Assembly: GCA_020248905.1 (NCBI GenBank)
Contig: JADCGR010000019.1
Location: forward strand, 180,226 to 244,225
Length of the DNA: 64,000 nucleotides
Direction: 5' to 3'
Source: Curvibacter sp.
GTDB lineage: Bacteria; Pseudomonadota; Gammaproteobacteria; Burkholderiales; Burkholderiaceae_C
How positions within the stretch are numbered: the first letter of the stretch is position 1; the number at the start of each line of letters is the position of its first letter. The position numbers were made by a program, and so were the translations under genes. Below, in pieces: positions 29,256 through 37,782 of this stretch. The notes beneath the pieces are model-generated. The model was not told where the DNA came from. It searched no databases and was given only the letters and a program-made list of their open reading frames with translations.

Positions 29256-31091
29256 TTACTTCGACGGCGGCAGCAGCCGGCCCTCGGATGCCGAGGGCGC
29301 GGCCACGCCCAGCCACTGCGAGACGGTGGGCGCGATGTCCACCACCTCGACGCGGTCTTCCACCTTGCCCGGCTTCACCCAGCGCGGCCCCCAGGCCATG
29401 ATGGGCACGTGGGTATCGTAGGGATAGGGTGAGCCGTGGGTGGCGATGCTGGTGCTGGACTGGAACATCCAGTAGGGCTTGAGGATGTACTGCACGTCGC
29501 CCGAAACTTCCTCGTGCCAGCTGCGGCGCACGGCGGTGAAAAAGGCGCCATCGATGCGGCTGCCTTCGACCAGCTCGCGCCGGGTGTAGGCGGCGGCGAT
29601 GCCCGACTCTTCCATCAGCACGGCGCGCACGGACTCGGCCAGTTCGTCCGGATCGATGCGGTTGTGCGCCATGAGCTGCTTGTTGAGCAGCAGCGCCGAG
29701 CCGGAAAAGCTGACCCAGCGGCCGGCGCCGAACTCTTCTTCCAGCGCGTTGTTGACGCGCGTGAGCAGCTGCGAGCCGACGATGCGGCCCGAGCGCAGGC
29801 CCTGCTGGGCGGTGAACTCGGGCGCGGGCATGAAACCGTGGTCGGCCGTGAGCAGCGCCACGTACTGGTCGCGGCCGACGGTGCGGTCCAGGTGTCGGAA
29901 GAACTCCTGCAGCATGCGGTCGAGCTGCAAGAGGTGATCGTGCGAGAAGCGCGACTCGGCGCTGTAGCGGTGGTTGATGTAGTCGTGCCCAGAGAGGCTG
30001 ATGCTCAGGATGTCAGGCACCTCGTCGCGGCCCAGGCCCTCGCCAGCGATGGCCGCGCGCGCGAAGTCCAGTGTGAGCTGGTCGCCAAAGGGGCTGCGCA
30101 GCAACTGGCTGTAGTAGGCCGGGCCTGGGGCCTCGTCGGCGGGCGCGCCCATCATCATGGGCAGGGCCGCAGCCTTCTGGCCGTACCAAGGCTGACGGTC
30201 GGGCAGGGATTTTGCGTAGGCCTCTTGCGGCAACAGCGGCGACCAGAATTTCTTGAACCAGCGGTCGGCTGGCTTGCCGGCATTGAAGGCGTCCACCCAG
30301 GTCGGGTGCTGCGGCATGTAGTACGTGCTGCTGGCGAAGAAGCCGCTTTCGGCCATGTACATATAGGCCGTGCCCTTGTGGCCGGCAGGCAGGATGGCGC
30401 CGCGGTCCTTGCCCGAGATGCCGATGACCTTGGCGCGCGCATCCAGCGTGCGAAGCACATCGCCCACGGTCTCGACCTTCAGGTTCTTTGGGCTGGTGCC
30501 GTCCAGCGGCTGGGTCTTGTGGCCAATGTACTGCGCCGTGGTATCGCCGGTGCAGTACTCGGGCTGGCCCGTGAGGGCGTCGCGCCAATCGTTGGCGACG
30601 ATGCCGTGCCGGTGCGGGTAGGCGCCGGTGAGCACGGTGGCGTGGCCGGCGCCCGTGACGGTGAAGGCATGGCCATAGTGCGCGTCGGCATACCAGGCGC
30701 CGCGATTGAGGAAGCGCGCCAGGCCATCGGGCCCCAATTGCTCGCGGTAGGCCAGCACCTGGCGCTGCGGCAGGCCGTCGATTACGAGCAGCACCAGCAT
30801 GCGCGGGCGGCCGCTCCACTGCTGCGGGGCCGGCACGGGCTCGGGCACCGCTGCGGGCGCGGGCGAAACAGGCGCCTGGACGGCTGCGGGGCCCTTGGGG
30901 GTGGCCACAGCGGGTGCGGCAGGCACAGCCGGGCCGGCCACCGGCGGCACAGGGCTTGCGGGCGGCGGCGTCTGGCACGCCGCCAGCAACAGGAGCAGGC
31001 CAAGGGGCAGGAGGCGCAGGGAAAAGGGGCGCAGGGGAACGCGGGCTGGCATGGCGGGAGCAAGGGGGCGAACGTGGCGTTGGCGGATCAT
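29256..31091 (-). CDS. Lipoprotein alkaline phosphatase/phosphodiesterase family protein
   Basis: A protein of about 611 residues with a lipoprotein signal (LPLGLLLLLAACQ), a Pro/Ala/Val linker of about 60 residues, and an alkaline-phosphatase superfamily domain (LLVIDGLPQ with metal-binding Asp; AFTVTGAGHATVLTG with the nucleophilic threonine; SLSGHDYINHRYS; TADHGFMP). This resembles PafA-type, phosphate-irrepressible phosphatases and nucleotide pyrophosphatases. The start is uncertain between 31091 and 31052; neither has an evident ribosome-binding site. Located at the outer membrane or periplasmic face. Confidence 0.85.
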   Translation of the reverse strand: MIRQRHVRPLAPAMPARVPLRPFSLRLLPLGLLLLLAACQTPPPASPVPPVAGPAVPAAPAVATPKGPAAVQAPVSPAPAAVPEPVPAPQQWSGRPRMLVLLVIDGLPQRQVLAYREQLGPDGLARFLNRGAWYADAHYGHAFTVTGAGHATVLTGAYPHRHGIVANDWRDALTGQPEYCTGDTTAQYIGHKTQPLDGTSPKNLKVETVGDVLRTLDARAKVIGISGKDRGAILPAGHKGTAYMYMAESGFFASSTYYMPQHPTWVDAFNAGKPADRWFKKFWSPLLPQEAYAKSLPDRQPWYGQKAAALPMMMGAPADEAPGPAYYSQLLRSPFGDQLTLDFARAAIAGEGLGRDEVPDILSISLSGHDYINHRYSAESRFSHDHLLQLDRMLQEFFRHLDRTVGRDQYVALLTADHGFMPAPEFTAQQGLRSGRIVGSQLLTRVNNALEEEFGAGRWVSFSGSALLLNKQLMAHNRIDPDELAESVRAVLMEESGIAAAYTRRELVEGSRIDGAFFTAVRRSWHEEVSGDVQYILKPYWMFQSSTSIATHGSPYPYDTHVPIMAWGPRWVKPGKVEDRVEVVDIAPTVSQWLGVAAPSASEGRLLPPSK

Positions 31092-31272
31092 CCCATGAAT
31101 CCGTCGGCGCGAGCAGGCGATGGTGGACAATGCGCAACGAACGATTTCTGCCCTTGCCGGGCGCCCTCGGGAGCGAGACACTCAATAGCCCAGCTAGCCG
31201 AAACGGGTCCTAGCCTGGTCCCAAGGGCTGGCCCGGATCGGCGCCAAGGAAACCCAATTAGCGAGGCCACCC

Positions 31273-32079
31273 ATGTCCGACCTGTCCGCGTTTTTCCAGT
31301 CCGTCAAGCTGCCGGTCATGCCCGAGGTCGCGCACGCGTTGATACGCACCCTGCACGACGAGGAAGTCTCCATCATCGAAGTACGCGACCTGATTGCCAA
31401 GGATCCGGTCCTCACCGCCAAGGTGCTGCGCGCGGCCAACAGCGCCGCCATGGGCCTGCGCCGCGAGGTCGGCACGCTGGACGCCGCCATTGCCATGGTG
31501 GGCCTGTCGCAGGTGCGCACGCTGGCACTGACGGCCTGCATGAACGTGGCGTTTCCCGTGGTGCCCGGGCTAGACCGGGGCGAGTTCTGGCGCAGCTCCA
31601 TGGCCTGCGCGGGTTATTCGCAGTGGCTGGCCGGCGGCATCGGCCTGGATGCGGGGCAGGCGTGGCTGGCGGGCATGATGTTGCGCCTGGGCGAGCTCAT
31701 CATCGTGCAGGTTCGGCCCGAGGTGCTGGCCGAGCTGGAGCGTCAGCCCACGATCCCCGGGGACCGCTGGGCCCGCGAGCAAAAGCTGCTGGGCTTCACC
31801 GAGACCCAGGTCACTGCGGAGCTGGCGCATCGCTGGAACTTCCCGGCGGCCATCGTGCGAGGGCTCAACAGTGCCTCTGCGCCGCTTGCCACACAGCCGC
31901 TGTCGCAACTCGGCGGCGTGCTGCACCTGGCCAGCCGCCTGGCCGACATGGCGTTCAGCGACCCGGATATCGTGGACGCGCTGCCGCAGGACGTCATTGC
32001 CGGGCTCGACCTCAACCTGGACTGGATGCGCCGCAAGCTGCCCGAGCGCGAGCGCTTCATCGACATATCCACGCTCTGA
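31273..32079 (+). CDS. HDOD domain protein
   Basis: A 268-residue protein consisting of one HDOD domain (PVMPEVAHALIRTLHDEEVS; AKVLRAANSAAMGLR; LWLAGMMLRLGELI-like region near residue 130). HDOD proteins are HD-related, often non-catalytic, signalling modules. No receiver domain is attached. It is followed 42 bases later by nth. Confidence 0.86.
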   Translation: MSDLSAFFQSVKLPVMPEVAHALIRTLHDEEVSIIEVRDLIAKDPVLTAKVLRAANSAAMGLRREVGTLDAAIAMVGLSQVRTLALTACMNVAFPVVPGLDRGEFWRSSMACAGYSQWLAGGIGLDAGQAWLAGMMLRLGELIIVQVRPEVLAELERQPTIPGDRWAREQKLLGFTETQVTAELAHRWNFPAAIVRGLNSASAPLATQPLSQLGGVLHLASRLADMAFSDPDIVDALPQDVIAGLDLNLDWMRRKLPERERFIDISTL

Positions 32080-32121
32080 CCGGCACCATTCGCGTTGAGC
32101 CTGGCGAAACGCCCGCATGAC

Positions 32122-32757
32122 ATGACGCCCTCCGCCATCCGCTCCTTCTTTGCCACGCTCAAAGCGGCCAATCCGCACCCCGTTACCGAGCTGGAGTACA
32201 CCTCGGTCTTCGAATTGCTCACGGCCGTGCTGCTTTCGGCCCAGGCCACGGACGTGGGCGTGAACAAGGCGACGCGCCGGCTCTTCCCGGTGGCCAACAC
32301 GCCGCAAAAAATCCTGGATCTGGGGCTAGCCGGGCTGGAGGACTACATCAAGACCATCGGCCTGTACCGCAGCAAGGCGCGCCACCTCATGGAAACCTGC
32401 CGCATTCTGGTGCAACGGCATGGCGGGCAGGTGCCGCGCAACCGCGAGGCGCTCGAAGCCCTGCCCGGCGTGGGCCGCAAGACGGCCAATGTGGTGCTCA
32501 ACAGCGCGTTTGGCGAGGCCACCATGGCCGTGGATTCGCACATCTTCCGCCTCGGTAACCGCACGGGCCTGGCGCCGGGCAAGACGCCCTACGAGGTGGA
32601 GATGAAGCTGCTCAGGCGTGTGCCCCGGGAGTACCTTGTGGACGCGCATCACTGGCTGATCCTGCATGGCCGCTATGTGTGCCAGGCGCGCAAGCCGCTA
32701 TGCGGGCAGTGCAGCGTGGCCAAGTACTGCAGCTTTCGCGACAAAACGCCTGGCTGA
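32122..32757 (+). CDS. nth: Endonuclease III
   Basis: A 211-residue DNA glycosylase/AP lyase for oxidised pyrimidines in base-excision repair. The helix-hairpin-helix motif LPGVGRKTANVVLNSAFGEA with the catalytic lysine (residue about 120) is followed by DSHIFRLGNRTGLA with the catalytic aspartate, and the C-terminal [4Fe-4S] cysteines C-x6-C-x2-C-x5-C are seen at CQARKPLCGQCSVAKYC. Start 32122 (MTPSAIRSFF) is the usual N-terminus; nine codons upstream are open. Confidence 0.95.
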   Translation: MTPSAIRSFFATLKAANPHPVTELEYTSVFELLTAVLLSAQATDVGVNKATRRLFPVANTPQKILDLGLAGLEDYIKTIGLYRSKARHLMETCRILVQRHGGQVPRNREALEALPGVGRKTANVVLNSAFGEATMAVDSHIFRLGNRTGLAPGKTPYEVEMKLLRRVPREYLVDAHHWLILHGRYVCQARKPLCGQCSVAKYCSFRDKTPG

Positions 32758-32764
32758 GGCTCGC

Positions 32765-34312
32765 TCAGGGTGCGCTGAGCGACGCAAGCACGCCCGGCTC
32801 AAAGTGCCGCTCGACAAAGTCGGCCAGACCGTCGAACACCGATTCCAGCGTGGACACCTGCGCGCCGAACAGTGCGTGCAGCACGGCAGGGTCCTCGAAC
32901 AGGCCGTGCAGGTAGACACCCAAGACATTGCCGGCGGCGTTCTGCCAGGCCAGGCCAGGCAGAACCTCACGCACTACGTCGCCGCGCGCCGCCATGGCCG
33001 GATGCTGGACGGTCTTGCCGTGGTGGATTTCGTAGCCCTGCACGGCAAGCTGCGAGAGCGCGCCCCAGGGGCCATGCACGGGCGAGAAGCTGGCGCGCGT
33101 ACGCTGCACCGTCTTGGCCGGCGCAAAAGTCGTGACCAGCGGTAGCAGGCCCAGGCCCGGCGCATTGCCGTCAATGCCGTGCGGGTCCAGTAGTGCCTCA
33201 CCCAGCATCTGCAGGCCGCCGCAGACACCCAGCACCGCTTTACCCTGCGAGGCATGCGCGGCAATGGCGCGGTCCAGACCCTGGGCGCGCAGCCAGGCCA
33301 GGTCACCGCTGGTGTGCTTGGAGCCGGGCAGGATGATCCAGTCGGCCCCTTCCAGGTCGGCCGGGCTGCGCACCCAGCGCAGGCTCACGCCCGGTACGTT
33401 TTTGAGCGGCTGGAATTCGTCCAGATTGCTGATGCGCGGATACGCCAGCAGGGCGATGCGTGTGTGAACCTCGCCACCCGCGGTCTGCCGCTCATCGAAC
33501 ATGCCGTCTTCCTCCGGCAGTCCGTGGTTGCGCCACATCGGTAGCGTAGCCACTACGGGTACGCCCGTGCGCTCCTGCAGCTGCTGGGGGCCGGGTGCCA
33601 GCAGGGCCGCATCGCCGCGGAACTTGTTGAACACAAAGCCATGGAGCAGCGCGCGGTCAGCCTCGGGCAGCAGCGCCCAGGTGCCGTAGAGATGCGCGAA
33701 GGCGCCGCCACGGTCGATGTCCGTCACGAGCAGGCAGCGCGCCTGCGCATGGCGGGCCACGCGCAGGTTGGCGATGTCGCAGTCCATGAGGTTGATCTCG
33801 GCCGGCGAGCCCGCGCCTTCGATCACGACGATGTCGTTCTCCGTCATCAGTTCGTCGAGAGCCTCAGACACCACGGGCCAAACTTGCTCGCTGCGGCTGC
33901 GCCAGTCCATGCGCGTGAATTCCTCATGTACCTGGCCCAGCAGCACGACCTGGCTGTGCGTGTCGCGCTCGGGCTTGAGCAGCAGGGGGTTCATGCGCAC
34001 CTCAGGCACGGCGCGCGCCGCCAGGGCCTGGAAGTACTGGGCCGAGCCGATCTCAGCCCCCACCTTCGCCCATTGCGTGTGGCTCTCTGCCCCCCGAGGG
34101 GGCCATATTTCGCCTTGGGACGGCCCGGCGGCGAGACTGTCCGCTGCCCACGATGGGGTTGCGATCACCCGCGCGTTGTTGCTCATGTTCTGCGCCTTGA
34201 AAGGCGCCACCCTGAGACCCTGCCGCGCGTAATGGCGGCACAGCGCCGTGGCCAGCCAGCTCTTGCCCGCACCGCTGCTGGTGCCCAGGACCATGACGGC
34301 GCGCGCACTCAT
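32765..34312 (-). CDS. cobQ: Cobyric acid synthase with in-frame repeat insertion
   Basis: CobQ amidates the b, d, e and g side chains of adenosyl-cobyrinic a,c-diamide in cobalamin synthesis. Residues 1-15 hold the P-loop (VLGTSSGAGKS), and the C-terminal half is a class I glutamine amidotransferase-like domain with the nucleophile in VLGVCGGLQMLG. Residues 50-84 (bases 34061-34165) are an insertion between NNARV and GAEIGSAQ that normal CobQ lacks; it contains ATPSWAADSLAAGPSQGE and derives from a GC-rich repeat. The reading frame is kept, so the enzyme may still work. The start overlaps the end of the upstream ATPase gene by four bases, tying CobQ to the uptake operon. Confidence 0.92.
   Translation of the reverse strand: MSARAVMVLGTSSGAGKSWLATALCRHYARQGLRVAPFKAQNMSNNARVIATPSWAADSLAAGPSQGEIWPPRGAESHTQWAKVGAEIGSAQYFQALAARAVPEVRMNPLLLKPERDTHSQVVLLGQVHEEFTRMDWRSRSEQVWPVVSEALDELMTENDIVVIEGAGSPAEINLMDCDIANLRVARHAQARCLLVTDIDRGGAFAHLYGTWALLPEADRALLHGFVFNKFRGDAALLAPGPQQLQERTGVPVVATLPMWRNHGLPEEDGMFDERQTAGGEVHTRIALLAYPRISNLDEFQPLKNVPGVSLRWVRSPADLEGADWIILPGSKHTSGDLAWLRAQGLDRAIAAHASQGKAVLGVCGGLQMLGEALLDPHGIDGNAPGLGLLPLVTTFAPAKTVQRTRASFSPVHGPWGALSQLAVQGYEIHHGKTVQHPAMAARGDVVREVLPGLAWQNAAGNVLGVYLHGLFEDPAVLHALFGAQVSTLESVFDGLADFVERHFEPGVLASLSAP
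34061..34165. repeat. GC-rich repeat inserted inside cobQ
   Basis: This 105-base segment (35 codons) separates two blocks of conserved CobQ sequence and includes CCCCCCGAGGGGG and TTCGCCTTGGGACGG, matching a repeat type dispersed through Comamonadaceae genomes. A related hairpin repeat lies at 13589-13636. Confidence 0.7.
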
Positions 34313-35082
34313 GTGCGGGGCAGCGCAACGTGGCACCCGTTCAGGGTGTGGATGGCAATTCGCTGCTCGAAGACGTTCTCCAGCGCGCGGTGCGTAGCTG
34401 TATCAGCACAGGCGCCCTGGTGTCGCACGCTGCCCGCTGCCATGACCACCAGTTCGTCGGCCTGCAGTGCAAACGTGAGTTCGTGCAGCACGGTCACTAC
34501 GGTGCGCCCCCGGGCCACAAGATCGCGCACGAGCTGCAGCCAGTCGGCCTGATGCGGTGGATCGAGGTTGGCCAGCGGCTCGTCCATGAGCAGCACCTCG
34601 GCTTGCACGGCCAGCGCGCGCGCAAGCAGCACGCGCTGGCGCTCGCCACCGGAAAGCTGGCTCAGGCTGCGCTCGCGCCAGTCCCATGCCTGGCTGGCCC
34701 GCAGCGCCTGCTCCACAGCGGCCAGATCGGCGGCCGAGGGTGGCGCCAGCCAGGCACGGTGCGGCAGGCGGCCCAGCAGCACCACATCGTAAACGTTAAG
34801 GTCGTCGCCGGGCAGCTCACCCTGCCCCACCCACGCCAGGCGGCGGGCACGCGCTCGCCGATCCATGTACGCCAGATCCTCTCCCAGCAGATGTACAGTA
34901 CCTTCATGCGCAAGGAGCTGCGCCAGGCTCTTGAGCAGGGTGGACTTGCCCGCGCCATTGGGCCCGACGATGCTGGTCCAGCGAGCTGCGCGAAGCTGCA
35001 GGTTGATGCCATGCAGTACCTCGGCCTCGTCGAGGCGCACGCGCAAGCCACGCGCCTGCAGGGCGATGGCCTGCGCGCTCAC
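34309..35082 (-). CDS. btuD: Cobalamin/iron-chelate ABC transporter ATPase
   Basis: A 257-residue ABC ATPase: Walker A GPNGAGKST (residues 40-48), signature LSGGERQR near residue 145, Walker B VLLMDEPLANLD, and H-loop VLHELT. GTG at 35082 is the likely start because it overlaps the stop of btuC (GTGA); an ATG-only start would cut into conserved sequence. It powers import of cobalamin through the BtuC permease. Assignment to cobalamin rather than siderophore rests on the riboswitch and cobQ in the same operon. Confidence 0.87.
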   Translation of the reverse strand: MSAQAIALQARGLRVRLDEAEVLHGINLQLRAARWTSIVGPNGAGKSTLLKSLAQLLAHEGTVHLLGEDLAYMDRRARARRLAWVGQGELPGDDLNVYDVVLLGRLPHRAWLAPPSAADLAAVEQALRASQAWDWRERSLSQLSGGERQRVLLARALAVQAEVLLMDEPLANLDPPHQADWLQLVRDLVARGRTVVTVLHELTFALQADELVVMAAGSVRHQGACADTATHRALENVFEQRIAIHTLNGCHVALPRT

Positions 35083-36098
35083 GACATCCTCCCCGCGCCG
35101 GGGCGCTGCATGCGCCAAAGCAGATAGCTGCCGCCCAGCACAGCGGTGATCACGCCCACAGGCAGCTCCTGGGGCGCCAGCAGCCCGCGGGCAAGCAGAT
35201 CGGCCGCCGCGAGCAGCACGCCTCCGACCAGTGCCGAAAGAAGCAGCAGGCGCCCATGCAAGCCCGGCCGGGCGCTGCGCGCGAGGTGTGGCGCGGCCAG
35301 CCCGACAAAGCCGATCAGCCCGGTGTGCGCCACCGCGCTCGACGTGGCCAGCGCCAGCACCAGCACGAGCAGCACGCGCATGGCTGCCACCGGCAGGCCC
35401 AGGCTGCGGGCGGTCGCTTCCCCCAGCGCCAGGCCGTCGAGGACACGGCTGCCCAGCCCCGCCAACAGCAGGCACAGCAGCAGCACGGCCAGCATCTGTG
35501 CGCAGGCGGCCCAGCCCACGAAGCCCGTGGAGCCCAGGATGAAGGCCTGCAGCGTCTGCATGAGCTGGGGGCTGAGCATCATGACCAGCGAACCGAGCGC
35601 GCCCAGCACCACACCCACCACTACACCGGCGAGCAGCAGGCGCAGGGTGTGCTGCACACCACGCGCCAGCGCCAGCGTGAGCAGCACCGCGAGCGAAGCG
35701 CCGACAAAAGCCGATCCGGTCAGGCCCAGTTGCAGCAGCCAGGGCGCAGGGCCCGCACCGGCCGGCGCCAGGCCCGCCAGCAGCAGGGCCAGCGCGACGC
35801 CAAGAGAGGACCCGGAGGCGCTGCCAAGCAGGTAGGGATCGGCCAGCGGATTACGGAACAGGCCCTGCGCCACGGCCCCGGCCAGGCCCAGCAGGGCACC
35901 GGCCAGCCAGGCACCCAGGCTGCGCGGCAGGCGGATCTCGAAGACGATCTGGCGCGACACCTGATCGCAAGACAGGAGCAGGCCATCGAGCCCGGCGCTA
36001 CCCACGCTGGCACCCAGCGCGAGCAGGCAGCTGCTGGCGAGCAGCAGCCACAGCGCGAGCCAGCGACTGCGGCGGGCTGTGCTGGCCATCGCGTTCAT
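35079..36098 (-). CDS. btuC: FecCD/BtuC-type ABC transporter permease
   Basis: A 339-residue permease with about nine or ten membrane segments and the FecCD family motifs LPRSLGAWLAGALLGLAGAV near residue 57 and GLIGFVGLAAPHLAR near residue 265. It would form the transmembrane channel of a vitamin B12 importer with BtuD and the binding protein. Start at 36098 overlaps the upstream stop (ATGA), so the operon is tightly coupled. Confidence 0.88.
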   Translation of the reverse strand: MNAMASTARRSRWLALWLLLASSCLLALGASVGSAGLDGLLLSCDQVSRQIVFEIRLPRSLGAWLAGALLGLAGAVAQGLFRNPLADPYLLGSASGSSLGVALALLLAGLAPAGAGPAPWLLQLGLTGSAFVGASLAVLLTLALARGVQHTLRLLLAGVVVGVVLGALGSLVMMLSPQLMQTLQAFILGSTGFVGWAACAQMLAVLLLCLLLAGLGSRVLDGLALGEATARSLGLPVAAMRVLLVLVLALATSSAVAHTGLIGFVGLAAPHLARSARPGLHGRLLLLSALVGGVLLAAADLLARGLLAPQELPVGVITAVLGGSYLLWRMQRPGAGRMS

Positions 36099-36973
36099 CG
36101 AGGAACTCCTGTTTCCCGCAGGCAGTGTGCGAGGATGCGCGCGCCCTCGGCCAGGCGGGGACCGGAGCGCACCACGATGTCGGACTGCGCGGCCGTGAGG
36201 GCGCAGACGCGCTGCTCCCGAAGCGCGCGCAGGCCAGCCCAGCCCGGGCGCTGCCGCAGTTCGGCGAGGGGGCCGTCGCCAACGAGGATGAGGTCAGGAT
36301 CGGCGCGCACCACGAACTCAGGGTTGAGGCGCGGATACGGCCCGAGGCTCGCGGGGACGATGTTGCGCGCACCCAGCCGCGCGAGCGTCTCGCCGATGAA
36401 CGAGGCCTCGCCCGCTGCGTAGGGCGCGCTGTTGATCTCGAAATACACGCGCAGGCCACGTGCGCGCGGCGGCACCGAACGCGCTGCCTGGTCCAGCTCG
36501 GCTTCAATGCCGGTCCAGACGGCCTGAACTCCCGGCGCGGGCGCATCGAGCAGCACGCCGATGCGCTCGATCATGCGGCGCACATCGGCGTGGCTGCCCG
36601 GCTGCAAGGCCGCGACGCGGATGCCCAGCGCCTCCAGTCGCTCCGCACCTCGGGCCGAGGTGGCCATGAGCACCAGCTCGGGCCGCAGGGCGACGATGGC
36701 TTCGATGCTTGGGTCCAGGCCGCCGCCCACGCGCGGCAGCGTCTGCACCTCGGCAGGATGGTTGGAATGGCGGTCGACGCCCACCAGGCGCGCGCAAGCA
36801 CCGAGCTGGCACACCGTCTCGGTGAGTGATGGAAACAGGCTCACGATGCGTTGCGGCGCACGGGGCAGACTGACCAGGACGCCGCGGTCGTCCGTGATTT
36901 GCACGGCGGGCAAGCAGGCCGCGAGTGACAGCAGCGCGCAGGCCACCAGCAGACGACGCAGCCTCTCACGCAT
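36095..36973 (-). CDS. btuF: Periplasmic cobalamin-binding protein (BtuF-type)
   Basis: A 292-residue type III substrate-binding protein with an N-terminal lipoprotein-like signal (LLVACALLSLAACLPAV, cysteine at the lipobox) and the features RIVSLFPSLTETVCQLGA and VGVDRHSNHPAEV typical of BtuF. It delivers cobalamin to BtuCD. Start chosen as the ATG at 36973 because it leads directly into the signal peptide; it overlaps the stop of the preceding gene. Confidence 0.85.
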   Translation of the reverse strand: MRERLRRLLVACALLSLAACLPAVQITDDRGVLVSLPRAPQRIVSLFPSLTETVCQLGACARLVGVDRHSNHPAEVQTLPRVGGGLDPSIEAIVALRPELVLMATSARGAERLEALGIRVAALQPGSHADVRRMIERIGVLLDAPAPGVQAVWTGIEAELDQAARSVPPRARGLRVYFEINSAPYAAGEASFIGETLARLGARNIVPASLGPYPRLNPEFVVRADPDLILVGDGPLAELRQRPGWAGLRALREQRVCALTAAQSDIVVRSGPRLAEGARILAHCLRETGVPR

Positions 36974-37769
36974 GGCGCGCACCCCAGGCCATGATAAGCC
37001 GGTGCAGATGCTCAACACCATCGGTGAGCGCGGCGGGGCCGGGTTGCAGGATGTCTGCGGACTTGATCTCATGCAGGGCGCCGTCACGCACCGCCGGCAC
37101 GTCCTGCCATCCAGGACGGGCTGCGACGCGCTCGGGGCGGAACTTCTTGCCGCACCAGGAGCCGACGATGAGATCGGGCGCGCGCCTTACGATCTCCAGC
37201 GGGTCGGCGACGATACGGTCCTTGCCCAGAGGCTGGCGGGCCAGCTCGGGAAAGATGTCCTCACCGCCTGCGATGCCCACGAGCTCGGACACCCAGCGGA
37301 TGGCGCTGATGGCTGGCTCGTCCCATTCCTCGAAGTAGACGCGAGGCTGGCGCGGCAAAGCCGCCGCCGCAGCGCGCAGTTCAGCGTGCCGCGCGCGCAT
37401 GGCGGCTATGCGCTGCTCTGCCTGATCGGCCTGGCCAACCAGAGCGGCCACCTGCCAGAGCATGTCGAAGATCTGGTCCACACTGCGCTGGTTGAACACC
37501 GTGACCTGGATGCCGTGGCGGATCAGCGCACTGGCAATGTCGGCCTGAAGGTCGGAAAAGCCAAACACGGCGTCAGGCTCAAGCGCGAGGATCTTGTCGA
37601 TCTTCGCGCTGAGGAAGGCGCTGACGCGCGGCTTCTCCTGCCGCGCACGCGGCGGGCGCACTGTGTAACCGGACACGCCCACGATGCGCCGCTCCTCGCC
37701 CAGAAGGTACAGCCACTCCGTCGTTTCTTCGGTGAGGCAGACGATGCGTTGTGGGCCGTGATCCTGCAT
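36966..37769 (-). CDS. Second BtuF-like binding protein lacking a signal peptide
   Basis: A 267-residue protein of the same TroA/BtuF superfamily (RIVCLTEETTEWLYLLGEER; VSGYTVRPP; FGFSDLQADIASALI) but beginning directly with MQDHGPQRIVCLTEE, without any export signal. Its stop overlaps the start of the following BtuF gene by eight bases. It may be cytosolic, perhaps for handling cobalamin or a chelate inside the cell, or it may depend on a non-classical start. The start at 37769 is 14 bases downstream of the receptor gene's end. Confidence 0.82.
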   Translation of the reverse strand: MQDHGPQRIVCLTEETTEWLYLLGEERRIVGVSGYTVRPPRARQEKPRVSAFLSAKIDKILALEPDAVFGFSDLQADIASALIRHGIQVTVFNQRSVDQIFDMLWQVAALVGQADQAEQRIAAMRARHAELRAAAAALPRQPRVYFEEWDEPAISAIRWVSELVGIAGGEDIFPELARQPLGKDRIVADPLEIVRRAPDLIVGSWCGKKFRPERVAARPGWQDVPAVRDGALHEIKSADILQPGPAALTDGVEHLHRLIMAWGARHA

Positions 37770-37782
37770 GGCGATGGCGTCC

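Noticed and set aside
29436..32120. A plus-strand frame of 894 codons opposite the phosphatase gene
   Set aside because: Its sequence is His/Gly/Arg/Gln-rich without motifs and lies antisense to a well-supported lipoprotein phosphatase; such long antisense frames are common in GC-rich DNA.
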